Positions 1 through 7,113 of a DNA stretch of 25,536 nt are shown in pieces; the stretch's first letter is position 1, and every line of letters begins with the position of its first letter. Where the stretch lies: positions 1 through 25,536 of the forward strand of contig JAFTDQ010000081.1 of assembly GCA_017454075.1 (NCBI GenBank), read 5' to 3'. The translations under genes and the position numbers were made by a program. The notes under the pieces are model-generated. The model saw only the letters and a list, made by a program, of their open reading frames with translations. It was not told the DNA's origin and searched no databases. This DNA is from Clostridia bacterium (GTDB lineage: Bacteria > Bacillota_A > Clostridia > Oscillospirales > CAG-272).

Positions 1-1169
1 GTGCCGACGCTTATATGCTTCACGTCACTACGACCCCGAGCGTATCGTTTGTAACGAGAAACGACGGATTTGACTGCGGAATAATGATAACGGCGTCACA
101 CAATCCGTTTTACGACAACGGCATTAAAATAATAAACAGGTACGGAGAGAAAATCGACGACGACACGGTTTCTCTTGTCGAGGCTTATCTTGACGGAGAT
201 CTTTCACGGCTCGGAATCCTTTCCGGTGATATTCCGATGGCTTCAAGAGACGAGATCGGTCTGATTGTCGATTACGTAGCAGGAAGAAACAGGTACGTAG
301 GGTATCTCATTTCTCTCGCGTCCCATTCATACAGGGATCTGAGAATAGGGCTCGACTGTGCCAACGGATCGTCGTGGATGATAGCGCGCGCTGTTTTCGA
401 AGCGCTCGGTGCTCAGACATTCATAATCGGAGCGTCTCCCGACGGAACGAACATCAACCTCAACTGCGGATCTACACACATCGAAAGCCTTTGCTCCCTC
501 GTCAGGGATAAAAAGCTCGACGTCGGATTTGCTTTTGACGGAGACGCCGATCGCTGCATCGCCGTTGACGAAAACGGAGACGTTGTCGACGGGGACAAGA
601 TCATATATATTCTCGCGAACCGGCTGCGTGAGCGCGGCATGCTTGACAAGGATACCATCGTTACGACCGTAATGTCAAATTCAGCGCTCGATTCCGCGCT
701 TTCCGAAATCGGAATTAAAAATATACGGACCGACGTAGGCGACAGATTCGTTTACGAACGGATGCAGAAAGACGGTCTGCGTCTGGGCGGTGAACAGTCC
801 GGACATATCATAATAAAAAAGCACGCCACGACGGGCGACGGTATTCTGACGGCAATTATACTGACCGAGGAGATGAGGGACAAAAAGAGCACCCTTTCCG
901 CACTTGCTCAGCCTGTCAGTCTTTACCCTCAGATAACGGAAAGCGTAAAGGTGACGGACAGACAGGCCGCGATGAACGACAAAGCTGTCCTTCGGGCCGC
1001 ATCGGAGGTCGGAAATATGATCGGCGGCAAGGGGCGAGTTCTGCTCAGAGAAAGCGGAACGGAACCCGTTATCAGGGTAATGGTCGAATGTCCCGACGCG
1101 GAAAAATGCGAGGAATACGTCAGATTCATCGTTTCCGCGGTACGGAAAAGAGGCTACTGCTGTGACTGA
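1..1169 (+). CDS. glmM: Phosphoglucosamine mutase GlmM (5'-truncated by the window)
   Basis: GlmM interconverts glucosamine-6-phosphate and glucosamine-1-phosphate in the cytoplasm, on the way to UDP-GlcNAc for peptidoglycan. The frame is open from base 3, with sense codons before the first ATG at 15, so the gene starts outside the window. About 388 residues are visible against a usual length near 450. Seen: the phosphoserine loop TASHNP (Ser at 96-98), the metal-binding DGDADR (537-554), the sugar-binding GGEQSG (786-803) and the phosphate-binding RESGTEP with following R near 1048-1077. These four loops in this order are diagnostic of the alpha-D-phosphohexomutase superfamily, and the TASHNP and GGEQSG versions favour GlmM over phosphomannomutase or PgcA. 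The stop overlaps the start of the next gene by 8 bp, implying translational coupling. No oddity is seen in the visible part. Confidence 0.95.
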   Translation, partial: ADAYMLHVTTTPSVSFVTRNDGFDCGIMITASHNPFYDNGIKIINRYGEKIDDDTVSLVEAYLDGDLSRLGILSGDIPMASRDEIGLIVDYVAGRNRYVGYLISLASHSYRDLRIGLDCANGSSWMIARAVFEALGAQTFIIGASPDGTNINLNCGSTHIESLCSLVRDKKLDVGFAFDGDADRCIAVDENGDVVDGDKIIYILANRLRERGMLDKDTIVTTVMSNSALDSALSEIGIKNIRTDVGDRFVYERMQKDGLRLGGEQSGHIIIKKHATTGDGILTAIILTEEMRDKKSTLSALAQPVSLYPQITESVKVTDRQAAMNDKAVLRAASEVGNMIGGKGRVLLRESGTEPVIRVMVECPDAEKCEEYVRFIVSAVRKRGYCCD

Positions 1170-1833
1170 AATGAATTATCAGGTTGAGACGTCCGTTCTT
1201 TTCGAATGCGACGTTCCGTATTTATCGCCGCTTTCAGATAAAACATATCCGTGGGAGATACTGACGGAGATCGGAGCGATCGCGCAAAGACTGATCATCG
1301 ACGGAATCTGCGGATTTACCGAGCTGAGACCCGGAGTTCTTATAGGAGAAAACGTTCGTATAGCCGGCACGGCCGTCATAGACCCGCCTGCCGTCATCGG
1401 AAGTTTTACAGAAATACGACCCGGCGCATATATTCGGGGAAACGTAATAACCGGCCCCGAATGCGTGATCGGAAATTCGTCGGAACTGAAGAACTGTATC
1501 CTTATGCGTCACGTTCAGGCGCCGCACTACAATTACGTGGGAGACTCAGTGCTCGGAAATTACTCTCATCTTGGGGCGGGCGCCGTCTGCTCAAATCTGA
1601 AATCAGACGGAAAAAACGTGGTAATACACGCAAACGGTGCAAACATTGAGACGGGCATGCGCAAAGTAGGCGCTTTTATCGGTGATCACGCCGAGATCGG
1701 ATGCGGCTGTGTGCTTAACCCCGGCACCGTTGTCGGCAAAAGGACGTCGGTATATCCTCTGATCCCGCTGCGCGGGGTATATCCTTCGGATTGCATAGTC
1801 AAATCGCAGGATAAAACGGTATTGAGAACATGA
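1162..1833 (+). CDS. Left-handed beta-helix acyltransferase, GlmU C-terminal-like (putative GlcN-1-P acetyltransferase)
   Basis: A 223-residue protein. After about 50 N-terminal residues it is built of hexapeptide repeats ([LIV]-G-x-x-x-x, e.g. VLIGEN, AVIGSF, CVIGNS, AFIGDH, VVGKRT), the left-handed beta helix of acetyl-CoA-dependent acyltransferases. The stretch around residues 120-146 (PHYNYVGD, then GAGAVCSNLK) aligns by eye with the GlmU acetyltransferase site (NHLSYVGD, then GAGT..CNYD). The catalytic His (H122) and the following Tyr (Y125) are kept. No uridylyltransferase domain is present. The position directly behind glmM, whose product is GlcN-1-P, supports a role in making GlcNAc-1-P, with uridylylation done elsewhere. 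The GTG start at 1162 is chosen because AGAGG lies 8 bases upstream; ATG 1171 is an alternative. Substrate is inferred; another sugar or acyl acceptor is possible. Confidence 0.8.
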   Translation: MTEMNYQVETSVLFECDVPYLSPLSDKTYPWEILTEIGAIAQRLIIDGICGFTELRPGVLIGENVRIAGTAVIDPPAVIGSFTEIRPGAYIRGNVITGPECVIGNSSELKNCILMRHVQAPHYNYVGDSVLGNYSHLGAGAVCSNLKSDGKNVVIHANGANIETGMRKVGAFIGDHAEIGCGCVLNPGTVVGKRTSVYPLIPLRGVYPSDCIVKSQDKTVLRT

Positions 1834-1873
1834 TTTAACCCCCCGCCGTACGCAAGCACGGCGGGGGTTAAAA
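1834..1873. terminator. Hairpin between convergent genes (bidirectional terminator)
   Basis: An inverted repeat of about 12 bp (TTAACCCCC-GCCGT against ACGGC-GGGGGTTAA) has one bulged C and an 8-base loop. It sits immediately after the stop of the acyltransferase gene and 35 bases beyond the stop of the convergent TPM-domain gene. The stem is very GC-rich and is flanked by A/T on both sides, although neither side has a long U-run. It probably ends transcripts from both directions. Confidence 0.75.
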
Positions 1874-1907
1874 TCATCAGCGCATCTGTATTTCACAAAT
1901 CAGAGTA

Positions 1908-3269
1908 TCAGTAGTGCCTTCCGCCTCCGGAGTAATGTCCGCCGCCCGATGAGTGTCCGCCGCCGTAGGAACTGCGGCCTCCGCCGCCGGACGAGCCCGT
2001 ATCCCTCGGCTTCGCGACTCTCGACACGGTTCTGTAAAGGAAAGCGTCCTGTCTGTTTGTAATGTTGAGACTTCCCTGTCTCAGATATCTTCCCGCGTAT
2101 CTCTGAGGAACGAGTTTCATGCCCTTCATGAGCGCGGAATTTCTTATTCCCGCAAAGATCAGACCGATTACAAGGGATATTATTACGATCGTCACTATCG
2201 AACCGGTCTTAATCGGCATTTTCCCGTTGTGTCTCAAACCGTAATCGGCGTTTCTGACGTAATTAGTAAGCGCGGCGTACGCTCCCTTATCGTTCCAGTC
2301 TTCGACTAGTCTGTCATCAAGATCGGAATCTGCGGTTGACGTCCCGCTGCCGACGCCGACAGAAACACATCTTGTACCGTATTCGTCTCTTATGATCGTA
2401 AGAATAAGACCGTCCCTGTATCCCCCGTTGTAATAATAGAAATCGTCTCCGTAATCGGACAGATAAAGCGAATGAGAACTTGTGTCGGTAAATAAGTAAA
2501 CGTCTTTCCCGGTCTTCGTTATGACGTCACGAATCGCGTTCTCAAGCTGCGCCGCCTCGGTTGAGGAAAGAAGTCCGGCTTTGTCGTAAACCTTCCTGCT
2601 TCCGGAGTTCAGAGTTACGGAATAGTTTCTCCCGGTTCTTTGTATCGACGAGGCATCAACGCCTTCCGGGTACCATTCCGGAAGTTCGTACATATCTGTC
2701 AGAAGCTGTTCGACGTACTCCGCATGCTTCATATACGCCTCGAAATACTCCCCGGATCTGAAATACGGCTCGATTATATCGTCGACGTAATTGATCCTTT
2801 CCTCGGTAAACAGTCTTTCGTTGTCTCCGATCGAAATGGTAGTCCAGCCCCTGTAGAGACCGCCGTCGTCTTCGTTCACTATGAAGTGGAAAAGAACCGT
2901 CGCCGAATAATTGCTGCCGATTCCGTAACCGTTGAAATACAGGAAATCTGCCGCGTATTTGTTTTCGCGTTCATAGTCCCTGTACGCCCCGGTATAGTCC
3001 TCATGAAGATCGTCATCGGTGAAAAGAACGTAGCTGAAATCAAATCTCTCGCAAATGGATTCGATTTTGGCGGAAAGTATGCTTTCCTGTTCGTCTGTCA
3101 GGAAATCACCGTCGTCAACAACGCGGGGAGGGTTGTCCGCGGTAAAATTCGGGAATGGTCTCTCCGTCTTCCACCAGTACGGCGCGTCGGCAAAAACGGA
3201 AAGCGAAAGAACAAGTACGCAAAGGGCGAAAACCGAGCCCGAAAGAATCTTTTTAAACTTTCTTTTCAT
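1908..3269 (-). CDS. Secreted/membrane-anchored protein with two TPM-like domains and Gly-rich tail (YgcG/YdjH-like)
   Basis: No enzymatic role can be assigned. Residues 1-27 form a basic then hydrophobic signal peptide ending near SVFADA. Residues about 50-190 and 227-347 are two related modules. Each opens with D-x-A/G-x-L-[ST]-x-x-[EQ] followed by a helix and a beta strand ending in LFTD, the pattern of the TPM domain (YgcG/Psb32/MOLO-1 family). A membrane segment follows (about 356-375), then a cytoplasm-side stretch and a tail of about 28 residues made of GGG[HR]/SS units, typical of YgcG-type proteins. ATG 3269 is preferred because GGGGTG lies just upstream; GTG 3278 would overlap the preceding stop (GTGA). 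It is translationally coupled to the zinc-ribbon gene. The pair resembles B. subtilis ydjH/ydjG, which are associated with PspA and SPFH proteins, so envelope maintenance is a reasonable inference. Confidence 0.8.
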   Translation of the reverse strand: MKRKFKKILSGSVFALCVLVLSLSVFADAPYWWKTERPFPNFTADNPPRVVDDGDFLTDEQESILSAKIESICERFDFSYVLFTDDDLHEDYTGAYRDYERENKYAADFLYFNGYGIGSNYSATVLFHFIVNEDDGGLYRGWTTISIGDNERLFTEERINYVDDIIEPYFRSGEYFEAYMKHAEYVEQLLTDMYELPEWYPEGVDASSIQRTGRNYSVTLNSGSRKVYDKAGLLSSTEAAQLENAIRDVITKTGKDVYLFTDTSSHSLYLSDYGDDFYYYNGGYRDGLILTIIRDEYGTRCVSVGVGSGTSTADSDLDDRLVEDWNDKGAYAALTNYVRNADYGLRHNGKMPIKTGSIVTIVIISLVIGLIFAGIRNSALMKGMKLVPQRYAGRYLRQGSLNITNRQDAFLYRTVSRVAKPRDTGSSGGGGRSSYGGGHSSGGGHYSGGGRHY

Positions 3270-3274
3270 CACGG

Positions 3275-4504
3275 TCACCCCAGAAAATTTTGAATGAGGA
3301 ACATAATTCCGGCTGAAACGGCGGCGGCAGCGGCCGTGTGAAGGAGAAAATACAATCTCTTCTTTTTCTTGTCGACGGGAAGTTCCCCGACGATCTTGCC
3401 TGTCTGTCCGTTAACCGCAAAGCGGTATCTGTTTCCGTTGTAGTAGACGTTTACAAGATAAACGGGGAGAAGAACGTACTTGACCGACGCGTCGGTAAGG
3501 TGCAGATCGCTTGAGCTCATGTACATAGATGTATACAGGCTGTCTCTGTTTGCGACTGAGGTAAGCTCCGTTTCGGCGCTCTTCTTCATTCTCGCCTCGG
3601 CACGCGGCAGACTTTCGTCGGGTCCTTCGTCGAATCTGTCCGAAAGAAATCCCGAAAGATACCCCGTTCTGAAGTCCACCAATCCGTTGTAATCATACGG
3701 TTCGATACTGTCCATAAGATCGTCGTCCATTTTCTTCGAACCGTCGACGGGAACTTTGTCAAATCCCATCGACCCGTCGAGTCTCACGGCGAAATATCTC
3801 GTTTCGGTATAGTCGTAATTCGAATCGGAGTAATGACTGACCTGTGTCGCCTTCATCATTACGTTTCCCTCGATTCCGGCGTCAAAGAGCCAGAAAGGAA
3901 CGTAAACTCCCTGGACCTTGCTGAGTCTGTTCGAATCGAGAAAATCCTTCGGAAGGAGTTTTTTGCCCTTGAAATAGTTTCTGACTACGTCCTCGAGTCC
4001 TTTTTTATCAACCCTGAAAGGGATAACGGCGTTAGGTCTGAGACCGCCGGTGAGGCGGTCGCTGATTATTATTTCATTGTCGCAGTAAGGACAGTGCGTC
4101 GCCGAGGTCGTCGCCTCGGTCTCGATCTCCGCTCCGCACGAGCGGCAGACGTACGTCACCGTGTTTTCCAGCTTGCCGAGTCCAGAATTCAGTTCATCCC
4201 TGAACTCTGACCAGTCAAAGCCCCCCTCGCCGTCCCTGACGCTTTCAAGAAGCTCGACCGAGTCAACGGAGAATGTGTTCCCGCACGCCCCGCAGCTCAG
4301 ATTCCCGTCAGGAGTGAAAACGAGCGGGCTGCCGCACGCAGGGCATTTATACGAGACGTTCTGTGATGAATACGTCTGTTCTTTTTCTCCGGTTTCGGTG
4401 TCCGAGAGATTTGCGCCGCAGAATCCGCAGAAAAATGTCGTCGCCTCCGAGTCCTTTTTCAGCTGAGCGCCGCAATGCGGGCACGTTAAATCAATCAATC
4501 CCAT
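3275..4504 (-). CDS. Triple zinc-ribbon protein with C-terminal membrane anchor (YdjG-like)
   Basis: 409 residues. Three zinc-ribbon pairs are visible: C8/C11 with C26/C29, C54/C57 with C71/C74, and C120/C123 with C138/C141. A roughly 220-residue alpha/beta region follows, containing short aromatic motifs such as VYVPFWLFDA and LPVYLVNVYY. The protein ends in a lysine-rich stretch and one hydrophobic segment (about 387-407), so it is probably tail-anchored with the zinc ribbons in the cytoplasm. Such proteins are often labelled 'TFIIB-type zinc ribbon' or mis-annotated as PriA; there is no helicase motif here. The downstream TPM gene starts within or just after its stop, so they form a two-gene operon. 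B. subtilis YdjG has the same plan and lies beside ydjH (TPM). The promoter is at 4560-4588 and a possible SD-occluding structure lies at 4512-4545. Function is unknown; an adaptor role at the membrane is inferred. Confidence 0.78.
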   Translation of the reverse strand: MGLIDLTCPHCGAQLKKDSEATTFFCGFCGANLSDTETGEKEQTYSSQNVSYKCPACGSPLVFTPDGNLSCGACGNTFSVDSVELLESVRDGEGGFDWSEFRDELNSGLGKLENTVTYVCRSCGAEIETEATTSATHCPYCDNEIIISDRLTGGLRPNAVIPFRVDKKGLEDVVRNYFKGKKLLPKDFLDSNRLSKVQGVYVPFWLFDAGIEGNVMMKATQVSHYSDSNYDYTETRYFAVRLDGSMGFDKVPVDGSKKMDDDLMDSIEPYDYNGLVDFRTGYLSGFLSDRFDEGPDESLPRAEARMKKSAETELTSVANRDSLYTSMYMSSSDLHLTDASVKYVLLPVYLVNVYYNGNRYRFAVNGQTGKIVGELPVDKKKKRLYFLLHTAAAAAVSAGIMFLIQNFLG

Positions 4505-4511
4505 TACGTTT

Positions 4512-4545
4512 ACCTGCCTTGATCTGTACCCGCCGGACGGCAGGT
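4512..4545 (-). promoter_or_regulatory. Alternative hairpins overlapping the ribosome site of the zinc-ribbon gene
   Basis: In the leader of the zinc-ribbon gene the 7-mer ACCTGCC (4545-4539, minus strand) can pair perfectly with GGCAGGT (4518-4512). GGCAGGT is the probable Shine-Dalgarno sequence, 7 bases before the ATG. The same 7-mer can instead pair with GGCGGGT (4534-4528; one G-T pair, 4-base loop), leaving the ribosome site free. The pairings are read directly from the sequence; regulatory use is inference. Confidence 0.4.
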
Positions 4546-4559
4546 CTTCTCACGTATAT

Positions 4560-4588
4560 ATTTTATCATATCCCGACCGGAATATCAA
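4560..4588 (-). promoter_or_regulatory. Sigma-A-type promoter for the zinc-ribbon/TPM operon
   Basis: On the minus strand TTGATA (4588-4583) and TAAAAT (4565-4560) are separated by 17 bases, close to the housekeeping consensus. The expected start of transcription is near 4553, giving a leader of about 50 bases. Confidence 0.65.
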
Positions 4589-4665
4589 CATTTATTTTTC
4601 AAAAAACGGCAAACGTCTTTTTTGGCGCCTTGATAAAAAAATATTCAAAGAACAGAAAAAAACTG

Positions 4666-4694
4666 TTGCATTTTTCCCGCGGATGTGGTATAAT
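4666..4694 (+). promoter_or_regulatory. Sigma-A-type promoter for the rimP-nusA-infB operon
   Basis: TTGCAT (4666-4671) and a perfect TATAAT (4689-4694) lie 17 bases apart, with a TG dinucleotide a few bases before the -10. This is the strongest promoter-like signal upstream of rimP. Transcription would start near 4701, giving a leader of about 70 bases that contains the stem-loop at 4718-4746. Confidence 0.8.
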
Positions 4695-4717
4695 ATGTTG
4701 TCATTGAACAAGGAGAT

Positions 4718-4746
4718 CGAGAGCAGCACCTGAAAAGCTGCTCTTG
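4718..4746 (+). promoter_or_regulatory. Stem-loop in the rimP leader
   Basis: A 10-bp stem (CGAGAGCAGC with GCTGCTCTTG, one G-T pair) encloses a 9-base A-rich loop. It lies between the promoter and the rimP ribosome site (GGAGGT, 4759-4764). The bases after it (TTGATTTTA) are T-rich but not a clean U-run, so it could be a weak attenuator, a protein-binding hairpin or a stability element. Leader hairpins at this position would fit feedback control by an operon product such as NusA; that is inference. Confidence 0.5.
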
Positions 4747-4768
4747 ATTTTATGAAACGGAGGTCACC

Positions 4769-5236
4769 ATGGCGGGAAATATCGCCGAAAGAGTCGCCGA
4801 CGCGATCAGAGCGACCGTAGAATCCTTTGATTGCCGTATCTGGGACGCCGAGTACGTCAGAGAAGGTTCTCGCAATATACTGCGTATCACAATCGACAGC
4901 GACGACGGAATCGACATCGACAGATGCGAAAAAGTTCACAGGGCAATCGACCCCGTGATCGACGATCTCGATCCCATAGACGAACCGTATTATCTCGAGG
5001 TTTCATCCCCCGGGATTGAGCGCGAGCTTCGTACAGATGAGCATTTTGAATACGCCGTGGGGCGCAAAATAGACGTGAAGCTGTTTACGGCCATAAACGG
5101 AAAAAAGCACCTTACGGGATTATTTAAGGGATTTGAAAACGCGGACGGCGAAAAAGCAATGATTCTCGACGATACTCCGATCCCCATGAAACTCGTTTCA
5201 AAATGCAACGTTCATTTTGACTTTGAAGACGACTGA
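4769..5236 (+). CDS. rimP: Ribosome maturation factor RimP
   Basis: RimP assists assembly of the 30S ribosomal subunit in the cytoplasm. The 155-residue protein has the family's usual length and two-domain plan: an N-terminal alpha/beta domain with the ILRITID strand followed by DID..C..V...I, and the diagnostic YYLEVSSPGIERELR segment (about residues 72-87), then a C-terminal SH3-like domain with the conserved GRKI and TG..KGF stretches. The start is fixed by a strong GGAGGT 4 bases upstream of ATG 4769. It is the first gene of the classical Bacillota rimP-nusA-ylxR-ylxQ-infB operon, 31 bases before nusA, behind a consensus promoter and a leader hairpin. Nothing unusual is seen in the protein. 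Confidence 0.95.
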   Translation: MAGNIAERVADAIRATVESFDCRIWDAEYVREGSRNILRITIDSDDGIDIDRCEKVHRAIDPVIDDLDPIDEPYYLEVSSPGIERELRTDEHFEYAVGRKIDVKLFTAINGKKHLTGLFKGFENADGEKAMILDDTPIPMKLVSKCNVHFDFEDD

Positions 5237-5267
5237 AACAAAATCATTTTTTACCGAGGATAATCTG

Positions 5268-6380
5268 ATGAACAGTGAATTTTTCGACGCCATCGCGATG
5301 CTTGAGGCGCAGAGAGGCATACCCAGAGACTACATGTACGCAAAGGTCGAGGCGGCTCTACAGTCGGCGTGCAAACGCGACCGCGGAAGCGACGCTCTTT
5401 TCAGGGTTTCCATCAATCCCGAAAAACAGGAAGTAAAGGTATTCCGTCAGTACAACATTGTCGACGAGGTCACCCTTCCCCAGTCGGAGCTCACTCCCGC
5501 TGAGGCAAAGGAAAAAGGCCTTAAGTATTATGATCCCGACGACTCAAAAAAACGTCACGCCAAATCCCCCGCCGTCGGCGATATTTTTGAGGAAGAAATA
5601 GTAATAAAGAACCTTCGCAGACTCGCCGCCACTAACGCGAAAATGGTGATCGTTCAGGGCATACGCGAGGCTGAACGCTCCAACATCATAAAGGAATACG
5701 AAAAAAAGACCGAAGAAATCATCACTGCAAAGGTAGAGCGCGTTGACGAAGAAACCGGAAACGTAACCGTTAACACAGGAACGAGCATCGCCCGCATGCT
5801 GAAATCCGATCTGAATCCGAACGACGTTCTTCACGTCGGCGACAGAATCAAGGTATGCGTGACCGAACTGCGCCGCGGCGCGACCTCCGGTCCGATAGTG
5901 ACGCTTTCCCGTTCTCATCCAGATTTCGTCCGCCGGCTGTTTGAACTCGAGATCCCCGAGATCGCCGACGGGACCGTGGAGATCAAAAGCATAGCGCGCG
6001 AAGCCGGGTCAAGAACAAAAGTTGCCGTTATCTCTAATGATCCCATGGTCGATCCCATCGGATCCTGCATTGGTCCGAGATCATCGCGTATAAACGCAAT
6101 CCTCTCCGAGCTCTCGGGAGAAAAGATCGATCTAATAAGATACAGCGAGGACGTGACTGAATTCGTTTCAGCGGCCCTCGCTCCGGCTACCGTCAGGGAC
6201 GTTTACGTCATAGACGAGCTTCCCGAGGGACAGAAGGAGGGCTGGCGCTATACGACGAGGGCTATTGTCGACAGCGATCAGCTTTCGCTCGCCATAGGTG
6301 CGCTCGGTCAGAACGCGCGTCTCGCCGCCAAGCTGACGGGATGCAAGATCGACATAAAAACAAACGAGGGCGTGTATTGA
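5268..6380 (+). CDS. nusA: Transcription termination/antitermination factor NusA
   Basis: NusA binds RNA polymerase and nascent RNA and modulates pausing, termination and antitermination. The 370 residues match the short Bacillota form, without the acidic repeats of enterobacteria. Domains in order: N-terminal polymerase-binding domain (about 1-125), S1 (about 132-200), KH1 (about 228-300) and KH2 (about 305-368). ATG 5268 is chosen because GAGGA lies 7 bases upstream and the product begins NSEFFDAI, as in the family; an in-frame ATG at 5217 inside rimP is unlikely. Oddities: the KH1 loop reads GPRS (269-272), so the last Gly of GxxG is Ser, and the KH2 loop reads GALG (344-347) where the family usually has GKRG. 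Both changes could weaken RNA contacts. Its stop overlaps the ylxR start (TTGA). Confidence 0.96.
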   Translation: MNSEFFDAIAMLEAQRGIPRDYMYAKVEAALQSACKRDRGSDALFRVSINPEKQEVKVFRQYNIVDEVTLPQSELTPAEAKEKGLKYYDPDDSKKRHAKSPAVGDIFEEEIVIKNLRRLAATNAKMVIVQGIREAERSNIIKEYEKKTEEIITAKVERVDEETGNVTVNTGTSIARMLKSDLNPNDVLHVGDRIKVCVTELRRGATSGPIVTLSRSHPDFVRRLFELEIPEIADGTVEIKSIAREAGSRTKVAVISNDPMVDPIGSCIGPRSSRINAILSELSGEKIDLIRYSEDVTEFVSAALAPATVRDVYVIDELPEGQKEGWRYTTRAIVDSDQLSLAIGALGQNARLAAKLTGCKIDIKTNEGVY

Positions 6381-6673
6381 GCGTGAACGTCGTTAAAGTC
6401 AGGAAAGTGCCTTTGAGAAGATGCGCCGGATGCGGCGAATCGTTTCCGAAAAAAGAGCTGATCCGCGTAGTCAGGACGCCCGAGGGCGTAATTACCGCTG
6501 ACGAAACCGGAAAAATGAACGGACGCGGCGTATACGTGTGCCGGAACGCAGCGTGTTTTTCAAAGGTCAGGAAACAAAAAAAACTCGATAAAAGTCTCGA
6601 TACACAGGTGCCGGACGAAGTATATGACAGGATCGGCACGATCATTTCGGCTGACGCCGGGAAAGCGCTTTGA
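6377..6673 (+). CDS. ylxR: YlxR family RNA-binding/nucleoid-associated protein
   Basis: 98 residues. Members of the YlxR family (DUF448) are small basic proteins encoded between nusA and infB. They have been linked to RNA binding and to control of gene expression, but the precise role is unsettled. The hallmarks are present: R-R-C-A-G-C near the start (C16, C19), K-x-E-L-I-R-V-V-R, and G-R-G-V-Y-V-C with a second cysteine pair (C55, C60) and a basic end. The start is taken as TTG 6377, whose TTG overlaps the nusA stop, with GAGGG 6 bases upstream. GTG 6383 is an alternative; no ATG fits, since the in-frame ATG at 6341 lies well inside nusA. The gene is 1 base from ylxQ. Confidence 0.88.
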   Translation: MSVNVVKVRKVPLRRCAGCGESFPKKELIRVVRTPEGVITADETGKMNGRGVYVCRNAACFSKVRKQKKLDKSLDTQVPDEVYDRIGTIISADAGKAL

Positions 6674-6674
6674 G

Positions 6675-7094
6675 TTGACATCCGACAAAACAAGAATAAT
6701 CACGGAAACCATCACGGATGAAGAAAAGGCGAAAATCATCGCCGAACACAAAAAATCCGGCGGAGCATTGTCGCTTGTCGGCATTGCCGCCAAAGCCGGC
6801 AAACTTGTCGGAGGTACCGACAGGATATGCGACGAAGTCAGACGTCACGGAATACCCGGCGGCGACGCCGCGCAGAACGGCTCGGCTCTTGTTCTCATCT
6901 CATCGGACGCGTCCGCAAACACGGAAAAGAGAATACGGAACGCCTGCCGATATTACGGTATCCGTTCTGTAAAAACCGTTTTTTCATCAGAAGATTTCGG
7001 AAACAGGGCCGGTCTCGGCAGCGCCGCCGCTGTCGCGGTATTTGATCCGGCGCTCGTAAAAGGAATTTCTGCTTATTTCGTCGGTCAGGACTGA
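6675..7094 (+). CDS. ylxQ: YlxQ, L7Ae/L30e-type RNA-binding protein
   Basis: A small cytoplasmic protein of the ribosomal L7Ae family, which binds kink-turn-like RNA. The core begins [18 protein letters not shown], the typical opening of YlxQ, followed by the LVLISSDAS strand, a helix and the YYGI segment. A region of about 31 residues precedes the core and is charged, apparently non-homologous, extra sequence. The start is uncertain: TTG 6675 lies 1 base after the ylxR stop, with GGGA about 12 bases upstream. An internal TTG at 6768 has GGCGGA close by but too near for an efficient site. The in-frame ATG 6624 would overlap ylxR by about 50 bases. Function in the operon is presumed ribosome- or RNA-related. 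Confidence 0.85.
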   Translation: MTSDKTRIITETITDEEKAKIIAEHKKSGGALSLVGIAAKAGKLVGGTDRICDEVRRHGIPGGDAAQNGSALVLISSDASANTEKRIRNACRYYGIRSVKTVFSSEDFGNRAGLGSAAAVAVFDPALVKGISAYFVGQD

Positions 7095-7113
7095 AAGCGA
7101 GGATACGACAGAT

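Noticed and set aside
1911..2000. A repetitive G/C-rich stretch that looks like a short tandem DNA repeat
   Set aside because: It is the coding sequence of the Gly/Ser/His-rich tail of the TPM protein, a common feature of YgcG-type proteins, and not a CRISPR or other DNA element.
2640..3293. A 217-codon plus-strand open frame
   Set aside because: Antisense to the TPM gene, which has signal peptide, domains and tail in the other frame. No ribosome site or family signal was seen.
5217..5267. A 17-residue N-terminal extension of NusA
   Set aside because: It starts inside rimP. NusA proteins normally begin at the NSEFFDA-type segment, and GAGGA directs ATG 5268.
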